64,000 nt of DNA. Source: Duganella sp. OV510 (GTDB taxonomy: Bacteria; Pseudomonadota; Gammaproteobacteria; Burkholderiales; Burkholderiaceae_D). The notes under the pieces are model-generated. The model was not told where the DNA came from. It did no database searches and saw nothing but the letters and a program-made list of their open reading frames with translations. The first letter of the stretch is position 1, and each line of letters opens with the position of its first letter. The stretch lies in NCBI RefSeq assembly GCF_900100205.1, contig NZ_FNEQ01000002.1:186001-250000 (forward strand), written 5' to 3'. Both the position numbers and the translations under genes were made by a program. Below, piece after piece: positions 10,023 to 17,821 of the stretch.

Positions 10023-13000
10023 ATGAAACGCATGTTATTTAACGCTACGCAGCAAGAAGAACTGCGCGTAGCGATTGTCGATGGTCAGAAACTGATCGAT
10101 ATCGACATCGAAACCGCCGGACGCGAACAGCGCAAGTCCAACATCTACAAAGGCGTGATCACCCGCATCGAACCGTCGCTGGAAGCTTGCTTCGTCAGCT
10201 ATGGCGAAGATCGCCACGGTTTCCTGCCCTTCAAGGAAGTAGCACGTACTTACTTCCGTGAAGGTGTGGATGTGCGCAACGCCACCATCAAGGATGCGCT
10301 GCGCGAGGGCCAGGAAATCATGGTCCAGGTGGAAAAGGAAGAACGCGGTAACAAGGGCGCCGCCCTGACCTCCTTCGTCTCGCTGGCCGGCCGTTACCTG
10401 GTGCTGATGCCGAACAACCCGCGCGGTGGTGGTGTTTCCCGCCGTGTCGAAGGTGAAGAGCGCCAGGAACTGCGCGAAACCATGGACAAGCTGGACCTGC
10501 CACCAGGCATGTCGGTAATTGCCCGCACCGCCGGCATCGGCCGCAATGTCGATGAACTGCAGTGGGACTTGAACTACCTGATGCAACTGTGGCGCGCCAT
10601 CGAAGGCGCCGGCAAGTCGGCGTCGGGCGCCTTCCTGATCTACCAGGAATCGTCGCTGGTAATCCGCGCGATCCGCGACTACTTCCAGCCGGACATCGGC
10701 GAGATCCTGATCGACACCGACGAGATCTACGAGCAGGCCCACCAGTTCATGAGCCACGTGATGCCCGACATGGTGCACCGTGTAAAACGCTACAGCGACG
10801 ACGTGCCGCTGTTCTCGCGTTTCCAGATTGAACACCAGATCGAAACCGCCTACAGCCGCACCGTGCCGTTGCCATCCGGCGGCGCCATCGTCATCGACCA
10901 CACCGAGGCGCTGGTCTCGGTCGACGTCAACTCGGCCCGCGCCACCCGCGGTTCCGACATCGAAACCACCGCTTTCAACACCAACTGCGAAGCGGCTGAA
11001 GAAGTCGCCCGCCAGCTGCGCCTGCGCGACCTGGGCGGCCTGATCGTGATCGACTTCATCGACATGGAAGTGGCCAAGAACCAGCGCGAAGTCGAACAGC
11101 GCCTGAAAGACGCGCTGCACCACGACCGTGCCCGCGTTCAGATGGGCAAGATTTCCCGCTTCGGCCTGATGGAACTGTCGCGTCAGCGCCTGCGTCCGTC
11201 GCTGTCGGAAGGTTCGCACGTTGCCTGCCCACGCTGCTCGGGCACTGGCCACATCCGCGATACCGAATCGTCGGCACTGCAAGTGCTGCGCATCATCCAG
11301 GAAGAGGCGATGAAGGAAAACTCGGCCACCATCCACGTGCAAGTGCCGGTGGATGTGGCAGCCTTCCTGCTGAACGAAAAGCGCAGCGAAGTGCTGAAGA
11401 TCGAGACGCGCCACCGCATCAACGTCATCCTGGTGCCGAACAAGCACCTGGAAACCCCGCACTACAAGCTGGAGCGCATCAAGCACGACGATCCGCGCCT
11501 GGAAGACAGCGCCGCCAGCTACTCGCTGGCCGAGCAGGCGGAAACCGATATGGCCTATAGCAAGCGCCAGAAGGAAGAAACCAAGCCACGCCAGGAAGCC
11601 ATGGTCAAGACCATCACCCCTGAGCAGCCAGCACCGCTGGTCGAGCGCAAGCCGAGCGACACCGTCATCAAGCCAGCGCCGGCCCCAGTGCCAGCGCCAG
11701 CCGAGCAAGGCTTCTTCGCCAAGCTGATCGGTTTCTTCACCGGCAAGCCAGCCACCCCTGCCCTGCCGCAGCAGCCGACCATCGTGGTCAAGGCGCCTGC
11801 TGGCGGCGAGCGTGGCGACCGCAACGCCCGTGGCCCACGCGGCCGCAGCCGTAATGGCAAAGGTGGCCGTGGCGAGCGCGACGAGAAAGAAGCCGGCGCT
11901 ACCCGCGCTGGTGCTGCTGCTGGCCAGGAAGAAGGCAAGGCAGCGGACGCCAATGGCTGTCCACCACGTCAGCCGCGTCCACCACGCGAGCCACGCGAAG
12001 GCCGTGAACCACGCGAGGGCCGCGAGGCACGTGAACCGCGCGAGCCGCGTGACCCGGCCGTCGAAGGCCAGGGCCGCGAGCGTGCGGAACGCGCCGAGCG
12101 TCCAGAGCGCGGTGAGCGCCCACCACGTCAGCCACGCGAACCGCGCGGCGACAAGGCACCCGTCGAAGCCAAAGTGGAAGAGTTGGCACTGAACGCCGCC
12201 GTCGCATCGACCGGTCCGGCAACTGACGCTGCCGCCAGCATCCTGAAATCGGCGCCAAACGCCGGTCCTGAGGGGGATGAGAACGACGTCGTAGGTGAAG
12301 GCGATGAGCCACGCCGTCGCCGTCGCCGTGGTGGCCGCAACCGCAATCGCCGTGAACGCGAAGGCGTTGAAGGCGTTGAAGGTCAGGAAGAAGTCGCAGG
12401 CGAAGCGGGTGAGCAGACTGAACTGAGCTTTGCTCCGCCAGTCGCAACCACTGCAGTAGCTGCTGCCGAGACCGTGACCGCCGCAGCGGAAGTGGCGCCA
12501 GCCACACCAGTCGCCGAGCCAGTCGTCAGCGCAGCACCGGCTGCCGTGGCCGAGCCAGTTGCCGCCCCTGCCGCTGAACCGGTTGCCGCAGCGGAATCCG
12601 TTGCTGCCGCCGAGCCAGTCGCCGCCGCTGAGCCGGCAGCCACCGCGCCAGTTGCCGCCGCCGAAGCAGTCGTCGCCGCTGAACCAGTCGCTGCGTCCGC
12701 GCCGGTCGTCACCACCGAACCGGTGGTCGCTGCCGAGCCTGTAATCGCTGCCGAACCAGTGGCAGCCGCCACCCCTGTGGCAACCGCAGCGCCAGTCGTG
12801 GCCGCCGAACCGGTCGCTGCCGTGGCAGTTGCTCCAGTGGAAGCCGCACCAGCGCTGGCAGCACCGGCAGCCAAGCCAGCCGTGGCGGAAGTCGCGGTTG
12901 TCGAGCCGGTTGCTGAGCCAATAGCCGCTCCGGTGGCGCCAGTTGCCCCGGCCGAGCCAGTCGCTGTAGCGGCTGCCGCCCCGGTCGTGGAAGCGCCGGC

Positions 13001-13247
13001 CCCGGCGCCAGTTGCAGCCCAGCCAGCACCGGCGCCTGTGGCAGCACCAGCGCCAGCTGCGCCGGTTGACCTGCAAGCAGTGCTTGGTTCCGCCGGCCTG
13101 ACGCTGGCAGCAACCGATCCAGCCAAGCTGCGCGCCGCCCAGGACGCCGCTGCGCAGGTCGTGCAACCTGCCCGCGTACCACGCGAACGCAAGCCGCTGC
13201 CACCGCAAATTGACGAGCCATTGATCCAGGTCGATACGCGCCGATAA
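10023..13247 (+). CDS. rne: Ribonuclease E
   Basis: RNase E is the essential endoribonuclease for mRNA decay and rRNA/tRNA processing. The 1074-residue product starts [15 protein letters not shown]; the ATG at 10023 has GGAG nine bases upstream. An S1 RNA-binding domain lies at about 37-120, the DNase I-like catalytic part holds [15 protein letters not shown] and [11 protein letters not shown], and the zinc-link CPRC gives Cys402 and Cys405 in [10 protein letters not shown]. After about residue 530 the C-terminal half is unstructured. It has an arginine/glutamate-rich RNA-binding-like block near 645-720 and an [13 protein letters not shown] patch near 760, then a long Ala-Glu-Pro-Val tract, ending in a short conserved-looking tail ([20 protein letters not shown]). 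The gene stands alone, divergent from rluC, with a terminator right after it. Confidence 0.96.
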   Translation: MKRMLFNATQQEELRVAIVDGQKLIDIDIETAGREQRKSNIYKGVITRIEPSLEACFVSYGEDRHGFLPFKEVARTYFREGVDVRNATIKDALREGQEIMVQVEKEERGNKGAALTSFVSLAGRYLVLMPNNPRGGGVSRRVEGEERQELRETMDKLDLPPGMSVIARTAGIGRNVDELQWDLNYLMQLWRAIEGAGKSASGAFLIYQESSLVIRAIRDYFQPDIGEILIDTDEIYEQAHQFMSHVMPDMVHRVKRYSDDVPLFSRFQIEHQIETAYSRTVPLPSGGAIVIDHTEALVSVDVNSARATRGSDIETTAFNTNCEAAEEVARQLRLRDLGGLIVIDFIDMEVAKNQREVEQRLKDALHHDRARVQMGKISRFGLMELSRQRLRPSLSEGSHVACPRCSGTGHIRDTESSALQVLRIIQEEAMKENSATIHVQVPVDVAAFLLNEKRSEVLKIETRHRINVILVPNKHLETPHYKLERIKHDDPRLEDSAASYSLAEQAETDMAYSKRQKEETKPRQEAMVKTITPEQPAPLVERKPSDTVIKPAPAPVPAPAEQGFFAKLIGFFTGKPATPALPQQPTIVVKAPAGGERGDRNARGPRGRSRNGKGGRGERDEKEAGATRAGAAAGQEEGKAADANGCPPRQPRPPREPREGREPREGREAREPREPRDPAVEGQGRERAERAERPERGERPPRQPREPRGDKAPVEAKVEELALNAAVASTGPATDAAASILKSAPNAGPEGDENDVVGEGDEPRRRRRRGGRNRNRREREGVEGVEGQEEVAGEAGEQTELSFAPPVATTAVAAAETVTAAAEVAPATPVAEPVVSAAPAAVAEPVAAPAAEPVAAAESVAAAEPVAAAEPAATAPVAAAEAVVAAEPVAASAPVVTTEPVVAAEPVIAAEPVAAATPVATAAPVVAAEPVAAVAVAPVEAAPALAAPAAKPAVAEVAVVEPVAEPIAAPVAPVAPAEPVAVAAAAPVVEAPAPAPVAAQPAPAPVAAPAPAAPVDLQAVLGSAGLTLAATDPAKLRAAQDAAAQVVQPARVPRERKPLPPQIDEPLIQVDTRR
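12480..13070 (+). repeat. Low-complexity Ala/Val/Pro/Glu tract in the RNase E tail
   Basis: About 195 codons repeat variants of the unit AEPVAA (for example [20 protein letters not shown]). The DNA is correspondingly repetitive, with runs of GCC/GCA, GTC/GTG and CCG/CCA codons. This is intrinsically disordered sequence in the region where other RNase E proteins carry degradosome-binding short motifs. Its length is expected to vary among relatives. Confidence 0.8.
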
Positions 13248-13262
13248 TCCGGTCCAGCAAAT

Positions 13263-13293
13263 AAAAAAGGGAAGCTTGATGCTTCCCTTTTTT
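13263..13293 (+). terminator. Rho-independent terminator after rne
   Basis: AAAAAAGGGAAGC (13263-13275) and GCTTCCCTTTTTT (13281-13293) pair perfectly around the loop TTGAT. The T-run on one side and the A-run on the other make it usable in both directions. It starts 16 bp after the rne stop codon. Confidence 0.92.
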
Positions 13294-13338
13294 ATTTCCG
13301 AGCAATTGCTCAGTCCGGAAATTATCGCCAACAATCAC

Positions 13339-13377
13339 ATTAATTGAATATTTTATTAATTAAATATTAATTCAATT
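13339..13377. promoter_or_regulatory. AT-only island with inverted repeat upstream of the secretion locus
   Basis: Only two of 39 bases are G or C in this stretch, inside a very GC-rich chromosome. AATTGAAT (13342-13349) and ATTCAATT (13370-13377) form an inverted repeat around a further AT-rich core. Such islands are typical binding sites for H-NS/MvaT-like silencers or sites of promoter opening. The island lies 210 bp before the first secretion gene. The remaining 13294-13589 region shows no gene; a TTGACC at 13556 lacks a suitably spaced -10. Confidence 0.4.
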
Positions 13378-13589
13378 GTCACGAATAATCACGCAGCATA
13401 CGAAAGTAAGCCTACAGCCACATGAAGAAGAATTCAGAAGGTTTCCCGAAGGATTGTAAATTGATGATAGGATACAGTTGCAGTACCAAATCAGCAACAG
13501 TAGCCAATATCGCGATTTCCGGGGCAACTACGCCGGTTACACTGGCAAACTCTTATTGACCATCATTAACTAGATTCACGCCACTATTA

Positions 13590-15137
13590 ATGCGCTCAAA
13601 CCAAAAACTTAATCATGGCTCCACCGCCAAAACGCTAGGCCTGGCCGCCGTCAGTCTGCTGGTACTCAGCGGCTGCTCGACGCTGAATGTGGAAAACGCC
13701 AAACTGACGCTGCCCGAAGTCCGCGCCACATTGCAAGAAGATAAAGCCGCGTTGACCAAGGACGTCGAACCGCTGACCGGCCCACTGACGCTGGATAACG
13801 CCATCGCCCGCGCCATCAAATACAATGCCGACCGCCGCTTCCGCGCGATGGAAGAAGCGGTTGCCCTCGGCACTTTCGAGGCCGGCAAGTTCGACATGCT
13901 GCCCAAGCTGGTCGCCTCGGCCGGCTACCGCGACCGCAATAACGACCTGGTAACCCGCAGCGTCGATTCCGTCACCGGTGCGCCGTCGCTGGCCAACCCA
14001 TACATTTCCTCCAGCCGCGAAGTGCTGACCACTGAAGTCGGCATCTCCTGGAGCCTGCTCGACTTCGGCCAGAGCTACTATGCGGCCCAGCAAAACGCCG
14101 ACCGCGTGCTGATCGCCAGCGAACGCCACCGCAAGGCGCTGAACAACCTGGTACAGGATGTGCGCTCGGCTTACTGGCGCGTGGTGGCGGCGCAAAAGCT
14201 GCTGCCGCAGCTGCGCCAGACCATCGCCGACTCCGAAGCCGCACTGAAAGACGCGCGCAAGGCCGAAGATGACCGCATCCGCTCGCCGCTGGAGCCATTG
14301 CGCTACCAGCGCCAGCTGCTGGAAAACCTGCGCCTGCTGGAAACCATCGAACAGGAATTGTCGACTGGCAAGATTGAACTGGCAACGCTGGCCAACCTGC
14401 CGCTGACCGCCGACTATACCGTGGTCGAGCCGTCCAGCGAACTCAGCACCGTGTGGCTGGAGCAGCCGGTCGACCGGCTGGAAGAATATGCACTGCTGCG
14501 CAATCCGGATCTGCGCGAAGGCATCTACAACGCCCGCATCGCCCAGCAGGAAACCCGCCGCGCGCTGCTGAAGATCTTCCCTGGCCTGTCGTTCAATTAT
14601 GGCGTCAAGCACAGCAATGACGACTATCTGATCCACCAGAACTGGAACGAAGCCGGCGCGCAGATCTCGTTCAACCTGCTGGGCCTGCTGTCGGCACCGG
14701 CGCAGCTGCGCCTGGCCGATGCCGGCGTGTCGCTGGCCAACCAGCGCCGCATGGCGACCCAGATGGCGGTGCTGAGCCAGCTGCACATCGCCCGCCTGCA
14801 ATACGCCAACACTGCGCGCCAGTACCAGCGCGCCGACGCCATCGCCGGCGTTGACACCCGCATCGCCAACCACATCACCAACCAGGCCGAAGCGCAGAAA
14901 CAGTCGGCGCTGGACCGTATTTCGCAGCAAAGCACGGCCGTGCTGTCGCAACTGCGCCGCTATCAGGCGCTGTCCAACGCCCAGGCCGCCGCATCGCGGC
15001 TGCAAGCCACGCTGGGCATGGAACCCGCCATCACCGGCTCATCCAGCATGCCGCTGGACCAACTGACCAGCGCAGTCGGCCAGTCCTTGCAAGCCTGGAA
15101 TCGCGGCCAGTTGCCGGCCATCGAGGGCGGTCAATGA
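13590..15137 (+). CDS. TolC-family outer-membrane efflux lipoprotein
   Basis: This is a 515-residue outer-membrane channel-type protein. The N-terminus is a lipoprotein signal with lipobox VLSGC (Cys29). The remainder has the two-fold repeated coiled-coil/beta pattern of outer membrane efflux proteins: LTLDNAIARAIKYNADRRFR near residue 70, VGISWSLLDFGQSYYAAQQNADRV near 150, and a second half with EYALLRNPDLREGIYNARIAQQET near 300 and ISFNLLGLLSAPAQLRLADA near 360. It should provide the outer-membrane exit duct for the locus that follows. No clear Shine-Dalgarno precedes the ATG at 13590. Its stop overlaps the next gene by four bases (ATGA), so the two are coupled. Confidence 0.88.
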   Translation: MRSNQKLNHGSTAKTLGLAAVSLLVLSGCSTLNVENAKLTLPEVRATLQEDKAALTKDVEPLTGPLTLDNAIARAIKYNADRRFRAMEEAVALGTFEAGKFDMLPKLVASAGYRDRNNDLVTRSVDSVTGAPSLANPYISSSREVLTTEVGISWSLLDFGQSYYAAQQNADRVLIASERHRKALNNLVQDVRSAYWRVVAAQKLLPQLRQTIADSEAALKDARKAEDDRIRSPLEPLRYQRQLLENLRLLETIEQELSTGKIELATLANLPLTADYTVVEPSSELSTVWLEQPVDRLEEYALLRNPDLREGIYNARIAQQETRRALLKIFPGLSFNYGVKHSNDDYLIHQNWNEAGAQISFNLLGLLSAPAQLRLADAGVSLANQRRMATQMAVLSQLHIARLQYANTARQYQRADAIAGVDTRIANHITNQAEAQKQSALDRISQQSTAVLSQLRRYQALSNAQAAASRLQATLGMEPAITGSSSMPLDQLTSAVGQSLQAWNRGQLPAIEGGQ

Positions 15138-15913
15138 AGCATGTGCTGTCCCTGTTGAGTCTGTCCCTGTTGAGTCTGACCTTGTCGTCTGTGCTGCCGC
15201 TCCACGCAGCACCGCAGCCAGCAGCACCGGCTGCCGGTGCGCTGGACAGCCGTGAAATCCGCGCCCAGCTGGCGCCGCGCCGCTACACCACGCTGGCCGC
15301 CGAAATCGGCGCCAAGATCAACCGCCTGCCGCTGGCCGAGGGCGCGTCGTTCCGCCAGGGCCAGTTGCTGGTGCAGTTCGACTGCGTGCTGCAGCAGGCG
15401 CAGCTGGCCAAGGCCGACGCCGCGCTGATGGCGGCCGAGACCAACTGGAAAGGCAACCAGAAGCTGGCGCAGCTGAATTCGGTTGGCCAGGTCGAGCTGG
15501 ACGTCTCGAAGGCCGAAGCGCAAAAAGCCCAGGCAGAGGTGGCGGCCAACCGCGCGCTGCTGGGCAAGTGCAGCATTGCCGCACCGTTTTCCGGCCGTAT
15601 CGCCGAGCAGAAGGCGCGCGAACAGCAATACGTGCAGCCCGGCCAGGCGCTGATGGAAATCCTCGACGACAGCCAACTGGAGCTGGAGTTCATTGTGCCG
15701 TCGCGCTGGCTGGCATGGGTGCGCAGCGGCGCGCCGTTCCAGGTCAGCATCGACGAGACCGGCAAAACGTATCCGGCCAAGGTGCAGCGCATCGGCGCCC
15801 GCGTCGATCCGGTCAGCCAGTCGGTCAAGCTGAGCGCTGTCATCGATGGCCGATTCGGCGAGCTGGTCGCCGGCATGAGCGGCAAAGTGTTGATGGTGCC
15901 GCCACCAAAGTAG
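15134..15913 (+). CDS. Small periplasmic adaptor, HlyD/RND membrane-fusion family
   Basis: The 259-residue product has a signal peptide (LSLLSLSLLSLTLSSVLPLHA, cut near residue 25) and a short membrane-fusion-protein core. This comprises a lipoyl-like half (EIGAKINRLPLAEGASFRQGQ), a helical hairpin (about 85-140, rich in KAEAQKAQAE), the second lipoyl half (CSIAAPFSGRIAEQ) and a beta-barrel region. It is shorter than usual RND adaptors (about 350-400 residues) and lacks the membrane-proximal domain. It probably links the TolC-like protein to an inner-membrane partner; the two inner-membrane HlyD-like proteins encoded 9-12 kb downstream are the obvious candidates. Confidence 0.85.
   Translation: MKHVLSLLSLSLLSLTLSSVLPLHAAPQPAAPAAGALDSREIRAQLAPRRYTTLAAEIGAKINRLPLAEGASFRQGQLLVQFDCVLQQAQLAKADAALMAAETNWKGNQKLAQLNSVGQVELDVSKAEAQKAQAEVAANRALLGKCSIAAPFSGRIAEQKAREQQYVQPGQALMEILDDSQLELEFIVPSRWLAWVRSGAPFQVSIDETGKTYPAKVQRIGARVDPVSQSVKLSAVIDGRFGELVAGMSGKVLMVPPPK
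15146..15175 (+). repeat. Perfect 15-bp tandem duplication in a signal-peptide coding sequence
   Basis: CTGTCCCTGTTGAGT occurs twice back to back (15146-15160 and 15161-15175), in frame, and encodes Leu-Ser-Leu-Leu-Ser twice within the hydrophobic core of the adaptor's signal peptide. Gain or loss of one unit would change the core length by five residues without a frameshift. Confidence 0.8.
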
Positions 15914-15948
15914 TTTTTTCCACCCACACTAAAAGCAAAGGGGATCAA

Positions 15949-16779
15949 ATGAAGTCACGCACCAACCGCTGCCACCGCTACCTGGCCCTGGCCGTCGCCG
16001 CCGCCTCCTGCGCCTGGGTCACGCCGAGCTATGCCTGCGGCGCCTCGGATACCTATCTATCCACTGTCTGCGTCCTGGCCTGGAGCCGCAACGACTTGCG
16101 CGGCTACCTGCCGGCCAATGGCCAGACCCTGTCGATTTCCCAGAACAGCGCGCTGTTCTCGCTACTCGGCCTCACCTATGGCGGCAACGGCCAGAGCACC
16201 TTCCAGCTGCCCGACCTGCGCGGCCGCACCATCATCGGCGCCGGCACCGGCATCGACGGCATCAGCTATGCGGTCGGCCAGGCCGCCGGTAACGCCAGTG
16301 TGACGCTGCTGCCCAACCAGATGCCGCAACACGTCCACGGCATCGCGGCGGTACCGCTGACCAATGTCACCACCACGCTCGACCTCAGCAAGGCGACCGG
16401 CACCGCCGCGCTGAGCGGCGCCCAGTTCAACGTCGACACCAGCCAGTTGCGCGTGCGCGCCGCCAATGCCAACGCCACCATCGGCACCCCGACCGACGCC
16501 GCGCTGTCCGTGCCGGCCGGCCCGGCCAACCGCATCTACAGCTCGGCGGCGCCGGACGTCAACCTGGCCGCAACCAGTCTGGCGGGCAGCATTGCGGTCA
16601 CGTCGACCTCGACCGCGCCGGTCACGCTGAGCGGTTCGGTGAACTCGGGTGTCAACGGCACGCTGCCAGCCACCAACACCGCGATTGCCGGCGGCAGCCA
16701 GCCATTCAGCAATATGCAGCCTTACCTGGCGATGTATTACTTCATCGCCGTGCAGGGTATTTTCCCAAGCTCCAACTAA
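15949..16779 (+). CDS. Exported phage tail-collar domain protein (microcystin-dependent-protein-like)
   Basis: The 276-residue protein has a Sec signal (hydrophobic LALAVAAASCAWVTPSYA, cut before Cys30) followed by a tail-collar domain. The pattern GYLPANGQTLSISQNSALF, then GLTYGGNGQSTFQLPDLRGR and LPNQMPQHVHGI (about residues 48-130), is that of the MdpB/tail-collar family. The rest is Ala/Thr/Ser-rich with a collar-like end (NMQPYLAMYYFIAVQGIFP). The start is the ATG at 15949 with GGGG at 15940-15943 ahead of it. Family members are usually cytoplasmic or phage parts, so the signal peptide and the setting between adaptor and giant-protein genes are unusual. A surface or periplasmic role in the locus is inferred. 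Confidence 0.8.
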   Translation: MKSRTNRCHRYLALAVAAASCAWVTPSYACGASDTYLSTVCVLAWSRNDLRGYLPANGQTLSISQNSALFSLLGLTYGGNGQSTFQLPDLRGRTIIGAGTGIDGISYAVGQAAGNASVTLLPNQMPQHVHGIAAVPLTNVTTTLDLSKATGTAALSGAQFNVDTSQLRVRAANANATIGTPTDAALSVPAGPANRIYSSAAPDVNLAATSLAGSIAVTSTSTAPVTLSGSVNSGVNGTLPATNTAIAGGSQPFSNMQPYLAMYYFIAVQGIFPSSN

Positions 16780-16821
16780 AGCAAGGTGCGGCCGCGCCCA
16801 GTGCGCGGCCGCCTGAATAAC

Positions 16822-17820
16822 ATGCAGTCGATCCGCTTTTTATTGCTGGTGTTGTTGACCGCGCTGCTGGCGCCGCTGGCAGCTGCTGCGCCCGCGCCGG
16901 ATTACGCCGGCCAGCTGAAGCACGCCTACAGCCTGCTGGCCAGCGGCGATTACAGCCGCGCCTACAGCGCGTTCCAGCGTCAGGCCGCCGCCAACCCGCT
17001 GGCGCAATTCACACTGGGCCAGTTCCATCAAAACGGCTGGGGCCGTCCAGTCGACCGCGACGCCGCCTGCGCCTGGTTCGCCAAGGCCGCTGGCCGCAAG
17101 GTGCCGACCGCGCTGCATTACCACGGCGACTGCCTGATGCGTACGCCGGATGCGCCCGGCCACGCCGCCAGCGCGCTGGCCAGCTACCTGGCCGCCGCCG
17201 ACAACGGCCACAAAATTTCACTGTGCATGGCCGCCGAGTTCTACATCCGCGGCCGTTACGTCGCCAGCGACGTCGCGCATGGGCTGGCGCTGTGCGCCGC
17301 CGCCGCCCAGGCCAATTCGCCGCCGGCCATGCTGCGGCTGGCCCAGTACCTGCAACACGACGCCAACGTACCGGTCGACCTGGCCGGCGCGCGCCACTGG
17401 TATCGGCTGGCGGCCGAGCGCAACGTCAGCGAAGCGCGCTACCAGCTGGCTATCATGCAGTCGCAGGGCGACGGCGGCGCGGTGGATGTCGAGGCGGCGC
17501 TGGCCGGCATGGAAAGCCTGGCCGCCGAAGGCCATGTGGCGGCCTACCTGCCGACCGCCGTGCTGTACGCGCACCAGCCGCCGCAGCCGGACAGCGGCGC
17601 GCTGAGCGCCGAGCATCTGGCCAAAACCTATTTGTGGGCCAGCGCCGCCAAGGCCAGCCTGCCGCCGGACAGCGCACTGGCCGCCGCCGCCGAGCAATTG
17701 CTGACCAGCGTACTGGCCGTGATGCCAGCCGACTGGCGGCCGGCGCTGGACGCCCGCGTCGCCACCCATCTTGCCAAGTTTGCCTTACCCCGCGCCAACG
17801 GCGCGTCCCCAGGAGTCTGA
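16822..17820 (+). CDS. Sel1-repeat periplasmic protein
   Basis: This is a 332-residue protein with a Sec signal peptide (MQSIRFLLLVLLTALLAPLAAAAPA). Sel1-like/TPR-like repeats follow, visible as AQFTLGQFHQNGWGRPVDRDA-type units near 70, ISLCMAAEFYIRGRYVASDV near 135, and PAMLRLAQYLQHDANVPVDL and EARYQLAIMQSQGDGGAVDV near 175-220. Sel1 proteins act as protein-protein adaptors. It lies 42 bp after the tail-collar gene and directly before the giant repeat protein gene, so it could be a periplasmic chaperone or assembly factor for that substrate. An earlier in-frame start would add 12 basic residues; the ATG at 16822 is favoured by the signal peptide. Confidence 0.82.
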   Translation: MQSIRFLLLVLLTALLAPLAAAAPAPDYAGQLKHAYSLLASGDYSRAYSAFQRQAAANPLAQFTLGQFHQNGWGRPVDRDAACAWFAKAAGRKVPTALHYHGDCLMRTPDAPGHAASALASYLAAADNGHKISLCMAAEFYIRGRYVASDVAHGLALCAAAAQANSPPAMLRLAQYLQHDANVPVDLAGARHWYRLAAERNVSEARYQLAIMQSQGDGGAVDVEAALAGMESLAAEGHVAAYLPTAVLYAHQPPQPDSGALSAEHLAKTYLWASAAKASLPPDSALAAAAEQLLTSVLAVMPADWRPALDARVATHLAKFALPRANGASPGV

Positions 17821-17821
17821 C

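Noticed and set aside
10035..13334. A 1099-codon open frame on the minus strand across rne
   Set aside because: It is the antisense shadow of the GC-rich rne frame; the product is a low-complexity Arg/His/Gly/Trp mix with no family pattern, while the plus strand has all RNase E motifs.
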